The position numbers and the translations under genes were made by a program. Source: Sulfurovum sp. (GTDB lineage Bacteria; Campylobacterota; Campylobacteria; Campylobacterales; Sulfurovaceae). From it: DNA of 64,000 bases. The stretch is taken from NCBI GenBank assembly GCA_016744875.1, contig JADGDL010000001.1, forward strand, positions 319-64,318, read 5' to 3'. The notes beneath the pieces were generated by a model. That model was not told the origin of the DNA. It ran no database searches and worked only from the letters and a program-made list of their open reading frames with translations. How positions within the stretch are numbered: position 1 is the stretch's first letter; each line of letters opens with the position of its first letter. Of this stretch, positions 26,165-35,616 are shown piece after piece.

Positions 26165-28010
26165 AGATATATTTTTCTTCAAATCTATTTTGATCTAATG
26201 CCTCTTCAAAATAGAACCCTTGAAACCTGTCACAAGTCTGTTCTTTTAAAAAGTCTAACTGTTCCTTTGTTTCAACACCTTCTGCCACGATCTTTAGATC
26301 GAAATTCTTTGCTATCGCAATAATTGTTGCGATCATATGTTGATCATTTATACTCATATTTAAATTTTTTATAAATACCTTATCGATCTTTAGTTCATCT
26401 ATAGGTAATTCTCTCAAATAGTTTAAGGAAGAGTATCCTGTTCCAAAATCATCGATCGAAAATGATATCCCCGATGCTTTTAACATATGCATAGTATTGA
26501 TCGTTTTTCTCATATCTTCTGAAAATACATGTTCTGTGATCTCAAAATAGATATTTTGATGGCTATGCTCATTAAAAGCATACTTTTCCATCAATGTTCT
26601 TACATCATCTAAAAATGGTTCATACATGATTTGCCGCATACTGATGTTGATTGAAAAATTCTCTAACACTTTCCCTCTTTGATTCCAACTATCTAAAACT
26701 TTAAATGTTTTATGAAGTATATAGCTACCCAATTCCAGGATCAACCCTGTATTTTCAGCAATAGGTATAAATTCATTTGGGTGTACGATACCTAAGTCTT
26801 TATCGGTCCATCGTACTAACGCTTCAACACCAACCAGTTTTTCGTCTGCACTGAACTGTGCTTGATAATATACATCTATTGTATTGTCATTCAATGCTTT
26901 ATACAATTTTTGTTCTATCTCTATATGCCTTTTCACCTTTCTTTCAATATCTTGATTGAACACAATAACACCATCTCTGCCCTGTGTTTTTGCTTCATAC
27001 ATTGCAATATCTGCTTCTTTTAGAAATGTAAGGGGGCTTGAAAATGTATTGTTAACAGCACTGATACCTATACTAGCACTCAGATACAAATGGTGATTAT
27101 TGATAATATAAGGTTTTTTAAGTTCAACAAGTAAATTTTCAGCAAACTTTTTTATCTGTTCTATCGAAGATTCATCCGTAGTATATTCTTTAGTCACAAC
27201 AATAAATTCATCTCCACCAAGTCTTGCAACCAAACGTGAGTATTTACAATAATTATTAATACGTCTAGATACCTCTTTCAAAACATCATCTCCAACATCA
27301 TGTCCCAATGAATCATTGATCGTTTTAAAATAATCCAGATCTATCAAAAGTATGTGAGCTTTTTTACGACTAACAGAAAGTCTTTCAATCATCGCATCCA
27401 TATAATCAAGATAATAACGTCTGTTATGCAAACCTGTCAAAGCATCATGTTGTGCATGATAATAATTTTTTTCAATAAGTTTATTGGTATTGTTGGAAGC
27501 ATAGATCAATACCCCTAGAAAGATCATGGAAAAGAGTGATAAGATATAGCCATACCATGATCCGATCAAAGCAAAATATATTATCAACGGTACCATTAAT
27601 ATCAGTAATATTGGTATAAAGATCTTTCGTTCAGACACCAAAAGTGTTGAAGCTACTACCGATGCACCCAACTGTGTAAAAATAGCGATATAGTGTAAAT
27701 TACTCTCCACTTCCTGTGCATAAAGTAGAAAGATCACTGTCCATAAAGAAAAAATAACATACATAAAAGTGATAAGTTGACCATACCATATTTTTAGTTC
27801 TTCATATTCCATTTTTGCATTATTAAACCATTTATAGAGATACATTCCATACGCAGAAGTAAATAACATTGCAACGTACCAAAGCATAGCCGGCATAAAG
27901 ACATTATGAAGATATCCAAAAGTAACATATACTATGCCTGGTATAATAGATAAAAATATCAGTAACAGTATCTGCTTTTGTAAAAATTTATAATGTTTTT
28001 GTTGTTTCAC
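26157..28010 (-). CDS. Membrane GGDEF-EAL bifunctional c-di-GMP protein
   Basis: A 617-residue protein with about six N-terminal membrane helices (residues 15-172, a seven-helix-like sensor without recognised family). A GGDEF domain with intact GGDEF at 265-269 and an EAL domain starting near 360 follow. The EAL signature is EALVRW (396-401), and the metal and catalytic motifs EITEH, DDFGTGYSS, LKIDKVFI and AEGVET are all kept, so phosphodiesterase activity is likely. The cyclase RxxD inhibitory site is absent. Both activities look possible; which dominates cannot be told from sequence. Confidence 0.92.
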   Translation of the reverse strand: MKQQKHYKFLQKQILLLIFLSIIPGIVYVTFGYLHNVFMPAMLWYVAMLFTSAYGMYLYKWFNNAKMEYEELKIWYGQLITFMYVIFSLWTVIFLLYAQEVESNLHYIAIFTQLGASVVASTLLVSERKIFIPILLILMVPLIIYFALIGSWYGYILSLFSMIFLGVLIYASNNTNKLIEKNYYHAQHDALTGLHNRRYYLDYMDAMIERLSVSRKKAHILLIDLDYFKTINDSLGHDVGDDVLKEVSRRINNYCKYSRLVARLGGDEFIVVTKEYTTDESSIEQIKKFAENLLVELKKPYIINNHHLYLSASIGISAVNNTFSSPLTFLKEADIAMYEAKTQGRDGVIVFNQDIERKVKRHIEIEQKLYKALNDNTIDVYYQAQFSADEKLVGVEALVRWTDKDLGIVHPNEFIPIAENTGLILELGSYILHKTFKVLDSWNQRGKVLENFSINISMRQIMYEPFLDDVRTLMEKYAFNEHSHQNIYFEITEHVFSEDMRKTINTMHMLKASGISFSIDDFGTGYSSLNYLRELPIDELKIDKVFIKNLNMSINDQHMIATIIAIAKNFDLKIVAEGVETKEQLDFLKEQTCDRFQGFYFEEALDQNRFEEKYIFT

Positions 28011-28050
28011 TTTATCCTCTTTACATAGAGATACTAACTAATATTTTAAC

Positions 28051-28422
28051 TTAATCCTCAAAAATAATTATATCATAAGTACTTTTCGCCACTAAAGCTT
28101 TACTTGAGTGTACTGATCCGTTACGATTAGATTTTCGCAGTTCTTCACGTAAAAGATCCATCTCTTCTTGCATCCCATCTATCTGTTCTTTAAGCTGAAG
28201 TACAAGATCCACACCTGCAAGGTTCACTCCCATTTGACGTGTCAAGCGCAAGATGAGTTTCATACGTTCTATGTCACGTTGAGAGTACAAACGCATACGA
28301 CCCTGTGTACGGGAAGGTTCTACAAGTCCTTCTCGCTCATACTGTCTGAGTGTTTGTGGATGTATATCCAACATCGTTGCCACTACCGATATGAGGTAAA
28401 CAGGTTCGTCATAACTATGCAT
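28051..28422 (-). CDS. hspR: MerR-type heat-shock repressor HspR
   Basis: A 123-residue MerR-family regulator. The winged helix VYLISVVATMLDIHPQTLRQYEREGLVEPSR is typical of HspR, including the R-Y-R-G-like recognition helix and the MRLYSQRDIERM segment, followed by a coiled-coil dimerisation helix. HspR represses chaperone genes through CTTGAGT-N7-ACTCAAG elements and uses DnaK as co-repressor in other bacteria. It follows cbpA by ten bases with an AAAGGA ribosome site, the conserved Campylobacterota gene order. Confidence 0.93.
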   Translation of the reverse strand: MHSYDEPVYLISVVATMLDIHPQTLRQYEREGLVEPSRTQGRMRLYSQRDIERMKLILRLTRQMGVNLAGVDLVLQLKEQIDGMQEEMDLLREELRKSNRNGSVHSSKALVAKSTYDIIIFED

Positions 28423-28432
28423 GTGTAATCCT

Positions 28433-29290
28433 TTACAGTTTAGATTCTATCATCGCTTTAAGTTCATCATCAAGGGTGTCTACATCAGGAAGAACTACAT
28501 TTGCTACCAAATACAGATCACCCTTCATTGCTGTCTTTCTATCAGCAACACCTTTTCCTTTAAGCCTGAACTTTTGACCATTTTTTGTATTTTGCGGTAC
28601 TTTAAGTGAGACCTCTTTTTCCGGAGTATCTATGGCAATTTTCCCACCAAAAAGTGCTTCTTTAAGAGGGACATCAAAGGTTTTATAAAGATTATCACCT
28701 TTTCTTTCATACTCATCTGAAGCTGAAACTTCTATCTGTATGAGTAAGTCACCTGCTTGTCCCTGATACTGTTTTCCTTTACCTCGGACACGCATGGTCT
28801 CACCTGTTTTTATGCCTGCAGGTATCTTGATATCAAAACTTTGACCGTTGGCTGAGACATTATGTTTTCCACCCTCTATAGCCACCATGAAAGGTACAGT
28901 AATACGTGCCTGCATATCAAGGTCTGGGCCACCAAAGCCACCAAAACCGCCTTGTGCTCCACCGAAACCTCCACTGAAGCCTCCAGCACCGCCTCCAAAC
29001 ATAGATCTGAGAATCTCATCAAGGTCTACACCTTGTCCCTGTCCCTGTGCAAAATCATGGAAGTTCTGTCCCCCGAACATTTGATCACCAAACTGATCAT
29101 ACTGTTGTTTTTTCTGTGTATCTGAGAGAACTTCATATGCAGCATTGATCTCTTTAAACTTATCAACTGCTGACTCTTCTTTATTAATATCAGGGTGGTA
29201 TTTTCTTGCGAGTTTTCTGTAGGCTTTTTTTATTTCATCGGCAGTGGCATTTTCACTTACACCGAGTGTTTCATATAAACTTTTTGACAT
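28433..29290 (-). CDS. cbpA: DnaJ-like co-chaperone CbpA
   Basis: A 285-residue J-protein. The J domain covers 1-70 with intact HPD at 32-34, a Gly/Phe-rich linker (about 75-120) follows, then the C-terminal substrate-binding beta domains. There is no CxxCxGxG zinc finger, so it is CbpA-like rather than DnaJ. It stimulates DnaK. It is the first gene of a two-gene operon with hspR and is probably self-repressed through the HAIR-like site on its promoter. Confidence 0.95.
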   Translation of the reverse strand: MSKSLYETLGVSENATADEIKKAYRKLARKYHPDINKEESAVDKFKEINAAYEVLSDTQKKQQYDQFGDQMFGGQNFHDFAQGQGQGVDLDEILRSMFGGGAGGFSGGFGGAQGGFGGFGGPDLDMQARITVPFMVAIEGGKHNVSANGQSFDIKIPAGIKTGETMRVRGKGKQYQGQAGDLLIQIEVSASDEYERKGDNLYKTFDVPLKEALFGGKIAIDTPEKEVSLKVPQNTKNGQKFRLKGKGVADRKTAMKGDLYLVANVVLPDVDTLDDELKAMIESKL

Positions 29291-29320
29291 TCTAATCTTT
29301 CTTTAAATATAATTTCTTTA

Positions 29321-29355
29321 ATTATATCAAAAAGGTTTAGTCTATGTCAATCAAG
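29321..29355 (-). promoter_or_regulatory. cbpA-hspR promoter with HAIR-like HspR operator
   Basis: On the minus strand a consensus -35 TTGACA (29345-29350) and -10 TATAAT (29321-29326) are 18 bases apart. An imperfect HAIR element, CTTGATT-N7-ACTAAAC (29335-29355), covers the -35. The left half matches the consensus at six of seven bases, the right at five of seven, with the exact seven-base spacing. This fits repression by HspR encoded in the same operon. Confidence 0.65.
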
Positions 29356-29365
29356 TTTAAAAAAT

Positions 29366-29761
29366 TTAATGTTTATACGGTACTGTTTTATACCCTTCAT
29401 GTATCATTTTCATGATGCCACCTTTAAGGTTTATCACCTTGTAGCCAAGCTTTTCTGATAAAAATTCAGAAACCATACCTGTACGAGATCCAACCCTACA
29501 TATGAGTGCGAACTGCTCATCTTCTTTGACTGCCATATTTAACTGTCTTAAAAAGCTTTCAAGATTAAAGTCACCTTTCTCATCAAAAAACATGATTGTA
29601 TATGAGTTTTTAACTATACCCGTCTCTTTCCACTCAGCAGGTGTACGTATATCAATGATCTTTATACCTTTATCTGCAAACTCTGGTGTTGACCATACTT
29701 GTTGTAATTCTGCCATTAATATCGCTGACAGTGCTAAAAAACTTAAAATAATTTTTTTCAT
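29366..29761 (-). CDS. Periplasmic rhodanese-like protein
   Basis: A 131-residue single-domain rhodanese with a signal peptide (MKKIILSFLALSAILMA). IIDIRTPAEW near 35-44 and the active-site loop CRVGSRTG beginning at Cys88 are present, followed by the VINLKGGI ending of the family. The catalytic Cys makes sulphur transfer plausible. Periplasmic rhodaneses are frequent in sulphur-oxidising Campylobacterota, which fits the presumed lifestyle. It stands alone; its neighbours are unrelated. Confidence 0.9.
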   Translation of the reverse strand: MKKIILSFLALSAILMAELQQVWSTPEFADKGIKIIDIRTPAEWKETGIVKNSYTIMFFDEKGDFNLESFLRQLNMAVKEDEQFALICRVGSRTGMVSEFLSEKLGYKVINLKGGIMKMIHEGYKTVPYKH

Positions 29762-29854
29762 TTATTAACCTTGAGTTATAATATAAAGAATTATATCTAA
29801 TAAAGATAAATGATTGCCCAATACATATTCATCAAGTATAGTGTACAATCACAT

Positions 29855-30640
29855 ATGAATTTTACAACAATCACTGATATACATGCAGACGAACTCACAC
29901 TCTACCATCAATTTAGGGAAAATGCTTTTAGAGAAGACGGATCTTTTATTGCGGATAGTCCTAAAGTGGTCAATCTTCTGTTAGAAGAAGGGATAGAAGT
30001 CAAAAGTATCCTTGCGACACAAACCTATTATGATGAATATCATACATTGGTTGAGAGCTATAAAGATATTACACTCTATCTTGCAACGAAAGAACAGATG
30101 CAAAGTATAGTGGGTCACAAGATACACCACAATGTCATGATGCATGGCATTCGTCCAAAAGAGACTTCCTTAAATGCCTTAGGTGACAATATACTTATGT
30201 TGGATGAGATAAGTTCAACACAGAACATAGGTGCCATAGCACGTTCTGCCGCTGCCATAGGGATAGACTCCTACCTCGTACCTTCTTATGGGCCACACCC
30301 CTATTCTAGGCGTGCATTGAGAGTTTCTATGGGGCATATTTCTATGCTAAAAATGCATATTTATACTGATATAAAAGAGACGATCACAACACTTAAAGCA
30401 AATGGATATCGTATCTACGCAGCAGAAGTTACAGAAGATTCAACACCACTCTCTTCAGTAAAGGTAAATGATAAATGGGTACTACTGATGGGACATGAAG
30501 GATCAGGACTTTCAGAAGACCTCATCGCTTTATGTGATGAAGTGGTTACCATCGAAATGATGGAAGGTGTAAAAAGTTTTAACGTAGGCATTGCTGCCTC
30601 AATCATGATGTATCAGTTTAAATACGGTGCTAAAAAGTAA
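29855..30640 (+). CDS. SpoU-class RNA 2'-O-methyltransferase (TrmH-like)
   Basis: A 261-residue SPOUT methyltransferase distinct from the TrmH at 8971. It has an N-terminal substrate-binding domain (about 1-100) and a C-terminal SpoU domain with NIGAIARSAAAIGID, LMGHEGSGLSEDL and MMEGVKSFNVGIAASIMMY. The target may be rRNA or tRNA; RlmB-like activity is possible. A start at 29810 is also open, but a TATAGT box near 29838 and the family's usual opening favour 29855. Neither start has a good ribosome site. The last 11 bases overlap the convergent DsrE gene. Confidence 0.85.
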   Translation: MNFTTITDIHADELTLYHQFRENAFREDGSFIADSPKVVNLLLEEGIEVKSILATQTYYDEYHTLVESYKDITLYLATKEQMQSIVGHKIHHNVMMHGIRPKETSLNALGDNILMLDEISSTQNIGAIARSAAAIGIDSYLVPSYGPHPYSRRALRVSMGHISMLKMHIYTDIKETITTLKANGYRIYAAEVTEDSTPLSSVKVNDKWVLLMGHEGSGLSEDLIALCDEVVTIEMMEGVKSFNVGIAASIMMYQFKYGAKK

Positions 30641-30965
30641 GCACCTTCCAATCACTCTGCAAAGAAGACGTTAACATCTCTCCCGTGTGTCTCATATCTA
30701 TGTCCAATGCTGCTAACTTTTCTGTAACACCATAATCATCACTGCAAACTACACAACAGGAAAACTTTACACCGGTTTCCTGTACATCGGCAACCATTTT
30801 TTGAAGCTCTACATTCTCTGCTAAAAGCTTTGCAGAAGGACCCCATATCATAATATGTGCTTCATCCCAATAGCCTCTTGGCAAAATAACACTTCCGTAA
30901 AGTAATACCATCTTTTTGGCTACTTCTATCTCAGCCGTACTCCATATGATGAGTAATTTATGCAT
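30630..30965 (-). CDS. DsrE-family protein
   Basis: A 111-residue DsrE-like protein: KLLIIWSTAEIEVAKKMVLLYG opening, HIMIWGPSAKLLAEN in the middle and a CCVVCSDDYGV segment with three Cys where sulphur-handling relatives have theirs. The family is tied to persulphide transfer, but many small stand-alone members are uncharacterised. It has no signal peptide. Confidence 0.8.
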   Translation of the reverse strand: MHKLLIIWSTAEIEVAKKMVLLYGSVILPRGYWDEAHIMIWGPSAKLLAENVELQKMVADVQETGVKFSCCVVCSDDYGVTEKLAALDIDMRHTGEMLTSSLQSDWKVLTF

Positions 30966-31023
30966 ATCAGTTCCTAAATAGGGGATAATGTATTATAGTG
31001 TTTTATGGGAAGAAAAAGAAAAG

Positions 31024-31049
31024 AGTCAGAAAGAGAGATCTTTCTGACT
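31024..31049 (-). terminator. Intrinsic terminator after purH
   Basis: Read on the minus strand, an 11-base perfect stem (AGTCAGAAAGA and its complement) closed by a four-base loop is followed by a CTTTTCTTTTTCTT tract. It lies seven bases after the purH stop, a typical rho-independent terminator for the purL-purH operon. Confidence 0.85.
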
Positions 31050-31055
31050 GGACTA

Positions 31056-32588
31056 TTAATGTAAAAAGTGTCTTACCGTAGTAAAGTAAAGAGAGATACC
31101 ATGTTCATTGGCAGCTTCAATAACCTCATCATCTCTAATAGAACCACCAGGCTCGATAATAGCTTTAACACCTGCTGCTGCAGCTGCATCAATGCTGTCC
31201 CTGAATGGGAAGAATGCTTCAGATGCCATAGCAGCACCAGATACATCCAGATCCATCTCTTTTGCTTTTTTAAGGGCACACTGAGCAGCATCAACACGTG
31301 ATGTCATACCCATACCAACTGCGACCATCGCAGAGTCTTTTACATAGACAACACAGTTAGATTTAGTAAGTCCAGCTACTTTCCATGCGATCTCTAGATC
31401 TTTCATCTCTTGTTCAGTAGCAGTAAGTTCAGATTTCTTATGTGCATTATGTACTTCATTATCACAGATACAATCAGAGTTTTGGTAGACAAATCCACCA
31501 TCTACATGTTTGAAGTCATGAGAGTCCTTTGACATTACAAGTTTAGTCCCTCCTTGAGCAAAAAGTTTAAGACGTTTTTTCTTCTCAAATACTTCTAAAG
31601 CTTCAGGTTCAAAATCAGCTGCCATCACAACTTCTAAGAAGATCTCATTCATCTTTTCAGCAAGTTCTTTAGTCACTATACCATTCACTGCAACCACACC
31701 ACCAAAGGCAGAAACCGGATCACATCTTAGTGCTTCAGTGTATGACTCTAAAAGACTGCCTTTAATAGCGAAACCACATGGATTACCGTGTTTAACGATA
31801 CATACTGCATCTTCATCACCAAAACTAGATGCTATTTTAAGTGCACCATTTACATCGTTAATGTTGTTAAAAGAAGCTTCACCTTTTACTTGTTTAAAGT
31901 TGTTTGTAAAGTGTGTATCAAACTCATAAAGTGCACCTTTTTGGTGTGGATTCTCTCCGTAACGTGTTTGAAAAGATTTTTTACCTGTAATGAACTGATA
32001 CTCACCAAAACCGTCATTAAAACGACCGTTCATATAGTTTGCTATCATTGAATCATACGCTGCTGTATGTTCAAATGCTTTGATCATCAGCCCACGTCTA
32101 AACTCAAGTGTATCTTCTTTATTTTCTAAAGCAGACAACACAGAAGTATAATCATTTGCATCTGTAACAATGAGAACATCGTTAAAGTTCTTTGCCGCCG
32201 AACGTACCATAGTAGGTCCACCGATATCAATATTCTCGATGATCTCATCAAAGTCTTCAGTTCTTTCGATAGTCTCTTTAAACGGGTAAAGGTTTACACA
32301 CACAAGGTCTATGCCTTCAACACCAAGCTCTTTGGCTTGTGCCACATGTGCATCATCACCTCTTTTATGTAAGATCCCACCATGTACATATGGGTTTAAT
32401 GTTTTAACACGCCCTTCAAAACACTCAGGAAACTTCGTTACTTCATCGATCTCGATAACTTTTACACCGGCTTCATTCAGCTTTTTATATGTTCCACCCG
32501 TTGAGATGATCTCCCAACCCTGACGCTCTAAACCCTGTGCAAACTCTATAATACCTGCTTTGTCACTTACGCTTAATAATGCTCTCAT
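31056..32588 (-). CDS. purH: Bifunctional AICAR transformylase/IMP cyclohydrolase
   Basis: A 510-residue enzyme for the last two steps of IMP synthesis. The N-terminal MGS-like cyclohydrolase domain (LLSVSDKAGI, ISTGGTYKKL) is followed by the transformylase domain with the catalytic KHGNPCGFA motif near residue 265. Length and order are normal. It lies eight bases downstream of purL, with an AAGGG ribosome site, and is closed by the terminator at 31024-31049. Confidence 0.98.
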   Translation of the reverse strand: MRALLSVSDKAGIIEFAQGLERQGWEIISTGGTYKKLNEAGVKVIEIDEVTKFPECFEGRVKTLNPYVHGGILHKRGDDAHVAQAKELGVEGIDLVCVNLYPFKETIERTEDFDEIIENIDIGGPTMVRSAAKNFNDVLIVTDANDYTSVLSALENKEDTLEFRRGLMIKAFEHTAAYDSMIANYMNGRFNDGFGEYQFITGKKSFQTRYGENPHQKGALYEFDTHFTNNFKQVKGEASFNNINDVNGALKIASSFGDEDAVCIVKHGNPCGFAIKGSLLESYTEALRCDPVSAFGGVVAVNGIVTKELAEKMNEIFLEVVMAADFEPEALEVFEKKKRLKLFAQGGTKLVMSKDSHDFKHVDGGFVYQNSDCICDNEVHNAHKKSELTATEQEMKDLEIAWKVAGLTKSNCVVYVKDSAMVAVGMGMTSRVDAAQCALKKAKEMDLDVSGAAMASEAFFPFRDSIDAAAAAGVKAIIEPGGSIRDDEVIEAANEHGISLYFTTVRHFLH

Positions 32589-32596
32589 ATCTACCC

Positions 32597-34819
32597 TTAT
32601 ATGTCTTGTTCTATTGTTTTTTCAAAAGTATTAAAGTAAATATCTTTTACTCTGTCCAGTGGAAGTTCCACATCATTTACTTTTACTTTGTCTCCACCCA
32701 CAGAACCGATGTTTGTTACAAATATCCCTAAAGAAGCAGCCATATGTACCACAGCTACTAAGTTTTCAGATGAAACCTCTACCAATGCTCTACTTTGTGA
32801 TTCAGAAAAAATGTCTTTACTCTTATACACAGGCACGTTTGTCACGATACCTTTACCTGAAGTAGCCGCCATTTTAGAAAGTGCTATAGCTACACCACCG
32901 ACGTTGATATCTTTTGCAGATTTAAGCAAACCTTTGCTGTTTGCATCTATCACGATCTCCCAAAGTGAAAGTTCTGACTTATAGTCAAACTTAGGCAAAG
33001 TTCCAGTGGTCTCACCGTGAAGTGCTTTGATGTAAAGTGAACCGCCAAACTCACTTTTAGTCTCACCTAAAAGCAAGATCTGTGATCCTTCTTCTTGAAA
33101 TGTTGAAGGAAGTACTGATTTCTCATTTTCATTCAGTCCCACCATAGCAATGGCAGGCGTTGGATATACAGAAACCCCATTGGTTTCATTGTACAATGAA
33201 ACATTTCCAGAGACTACAGGCGTAGTAAGTTCTAAACACGCTTCTTTTATACCTTCACATGACTGAGCGAACTGCCACATCACTTCAGGATTTTCAGGGT
33301 TACCAAAGTTCAGACAATCTGTAATTGCAAGTGGTCTTGCTCCTGACATCGCAACATTACGTCCCGACTCAACGACTGCAAGTGCTGCACCCTTATACGG
33401 GTCAATGTAACAGTAACGAGGGTTACAGTCTGCTGACATAGACAAGGCTTTTCCATTTTCTTTGATACGAATAGACGATGCATCCAAGCTTCCCGGCGCT
33501 TTAGTCGTGTTTGTCTGTACCATAGAGTCATACTGATTGTAAACCCATGCTTTGTCAGATACTTCTATGTTTGAAAGTAGTGTTTCATACGCTTCCTGGT
33601 CAGACACTTCCGGATAATCATTCACGGATTTGGCATTGACCTCATCTAAGTATGTTGGACGTGATACTGGTCTGTCAAGTACAGGTGCTTCTTCACTCAC
33701 AGGGGCGATAGGCATATCTGCACATGGTTCACCATGCCACATAAGCTCCATTCTTGCTGTATCTGTTACTTCACCAATAACAGCCACATCAAGATCCCAT
33801 CTCTCAAAGATATCAATGATCGCCTGTTCACTCCCTTTCTTTGCACAAATAAGCATACGTTCCTGAGATTCAGAAAGCATAAAGTCATAAGGAGTCATTC
33901 CTTCTTCTCTGGCAGGAACCTTATCAAGATGCATGATCATTCCTGCCCCTGTTTTCCCAGCCATTTCAAAGGCCGAAGAAGTAAGTCCTGCTGCACCCAT
34001 ATCTTGGATACCGACAATAAGGTCTGTTTGAAAGAGTTCCAGACATGCTTCCAAAAGTAGTTTTTCTGTAAAAGGATCACCAACTTGTACCGTTGGACGA
34101 AGTGACTTTGATTCTTCAGTAAACGAGTCTGAAGACATCACTGCCCCACCAAGGCCATCACGACCTGTTTTAGAACCCACATACATAACCGGGTTGCCAA
34201 GACCAGATGCAACACCTAAAAAGATCTCATCTGATTTTACAAGCCCAAGGGAGAATGCATTGACAAGAATGTTTCCATTGTATGATTCGTCAAAACTTAC
34301 TTCACCACCGATAGTAGGCACACCCATACAGTTACCATAGCTTCCGATACCATCTACTACACCACGAACCAAATGTCTTTGGTATTTAGCGATGTCTGAA
34401 TCACCTTTTACTGTACCAAACCGTAAAGCATTGAGATTCGCTACAGGTCTTGCACCCATAGTAAAGATATCTCTAAGGATTCCCCCTACACCTGTTGCGG
34501 CCCCTTGAAAAGGTTCAATGAATGAAGGGTGGTTATGGCTCTCCATTTTAAAGACTGCAGCCATACCGTCACCGATGTCAATAACTCCGGCATTTTCACC
34601 TGGTCCCTGGATGACCCATGGTGCTTCAGTAGGAAAACCTCTAAGATATTTCGTACTTGATTTGTATGAACAGTGCTCAGACCACATCGCTGAGAAGATA
34701 CCGATCTCAACAATATTTGGGTGACGACCATCCAAGATACGTAAGATATCTTCATACTCTTCTTTGCTTAGCTTATGATTTTTTAAAACTTCATCTAAAT
34801 CTTCAACAGGTTGTGACAT
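32597..34819 (-). CDS. purL: Phosphoribosylformylglycinamidine synthase, small-type PurL
   Basis: The 740-residue PurL subunit of FGAM synthase, which forms FGAM from FGAR, ATP and glutamine-derived ammonia. It is the short form that works with separate PurS and PurQ, not the 1300-residue fusion. Motifs include SAMWSEHCSYKSS near residue 45 and the GDGMAAVFKMESHNHPS segment, plus a GGIPR-like repeat in the C-terminal half. PurS and PurQ are not in this window. AAAGGAC is the ribosome site. It is the first gene of the purL-purH pair. Confidence 0.98.
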   Translation of the reverse strand: MSQPVEDLDEVLKNHKLSKEEYEDILRILDGRHPNIVEIGIFSAMWSEHCSYKSSTKYLRGFPTEAPWVIQGPGENAGVIDIGDGMAAVFKMESHNHPSFIEPFQGAATGVGGILRDIFTMGARPVANLNALRFGTVKGDSDIAKYQRHLVRGVVDGIGSYGNCMGVPTIGGEVSFDESYNGNILVNAFSLGLVKSDEIFLGVASGLGNPVMYVGSKTGRDGLGGAVMSSDSFTEESKSLRPTVQVGDPFTEKLLLEACLELFQTDLIVGIQDMGAAGLTSSAFEMAGKTGAGMIMHLDKVPAREEGMTPYDFMLSESQERMLICAKKGSEQAIIDIFERWDLDVAVIGEVTDTARMELMWHGEPCADMPIAPVSEEAPVLDRPVSRPTYLDEVNAKSVNDYPEVSDQEAYETLLSNIEVSDKAWVYNQYDSMVQTNTTKAPGSLDASSIRIKENGKALSMSADCNPRYCYIDPYKGAALAVVESGRNVAMSGARPLAITDCLNFGNPENPEVMWQFAQSCEGIKEACLELTTPVVSGNVSLYNETNGVSVYPTPAIAMVGLNENEKSVLPSTFQEEGSQILLLGETKSEFGGSLYIKALHGETTGTLPKFDYKSELSLWEIVIDANSKGLLKSAKDINVGGVAIALSKMAATSGKGIVTNVPVYKSKDIFSESQSRALVEVSSENLVAVVHMAASLGIFVTNIGSVGGDKVKVNDVELPLDRVKDIYFNTFEKTIEQDI

Positions 34820-34923
34820 ATAGTGCGTCCTTTAAGGCGATAATTATGGCTATTATTTTACTAAAAAAGTACTAAATAAGTGTTGAGAAGGTAGAATATG
34901 TCACTATGAATTAAAGGCTACAA

Positions 34924-35604
34924 ATGGATAAGATTTTACAAATGTTAGAGCTTCAACAACAACTCAATGATGCAACCAATGGTCTTGGCTGGGAAGAGGG
35001 TATGACAAAAAATGGCAAACCTATAGACTGGAAACGCTGTACTTATCTTGAGTGTGCTGAACTGATAGAGTCTTATCCATGGAAACACTGGAAAAATATA
35101 GATGCTAAACCTGATTATGCAAACATCAAAATAGAGGCAGTAGACATTTGGCATTTCATTATGTCACAAGGACTTGAAGATTACAAAAGAGGCGATCTTG
35201 GAAGTATAGAAACACTTGCAAACAACATCAATTCTCTGGCTAACTTCACTACTTTCTGTGGAGATATACAAGAGACCTTTAAAGATTACTATGAACAGAT
35301 AGCTGTTGTAGAAGTACTTATGAAAACCATCTTCTGTGGAGGCTCAACAGAAAAACTTATGGCTGCATTTTTAGATGTAGCTATACAGTCTGGATTGAAT
35401 CTTGATGCCCTGTATAAACTCTATGTAGGTAAAAATATATTAAATCAATTTAGACAAGACCATGGATACAAAGAAGGTACCTATATCAAAATATGGAATG
35501 GGGAAGAAGACAATGTGAGTATGCAGGGTATTTTAGAGAAAAATGAAAATGTAAGTCCAGACGAACTTTATAAAGCACTGGAAGAGGCTTATCCTAAATC
35601 ATAA
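34924..35604 (+). CDS. dut: Dimeric dUTPase, Campylobacter type
   Basis: A 226-residue all-alpha dUTP pyrophosphatase of the dimeric class, which removes dUTP and supplies dUMP. The metal-binding motifs ECAELIES and EAVDIWHF (the ExxE/ExxD pair) are visible near residues 40 and 75, together with GWEEGMTKNGKPIDW near the start. It is unrelated to trimeric E. coli Dut. This type is characteristic of Campylobacterota and some phages. An AAAGG element lies before the start. Confidence 0.95.
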   Translation: MDKILQMLELQQQLNDATNGLGWEEGMTKNGKPIDWKRCTYLECAELIESYPWKHWKNIDAKPDYANIKIEAVDIWHFIMSQGLEDYKRGDLGSIETLANNINSLANFTTFCGDIQETFKDYYEQIAVVEVLMKTIFCGGSTEKLMAAFLDVAIQSGLNLDALYKLYVGKNILNQFRQDHGYKEGTYIKIWNGEEDNVSMQGILEKNENVSPDELYKALEEAYPKS

Positions 35605-35616
35605 GCCTCTGAGTCT

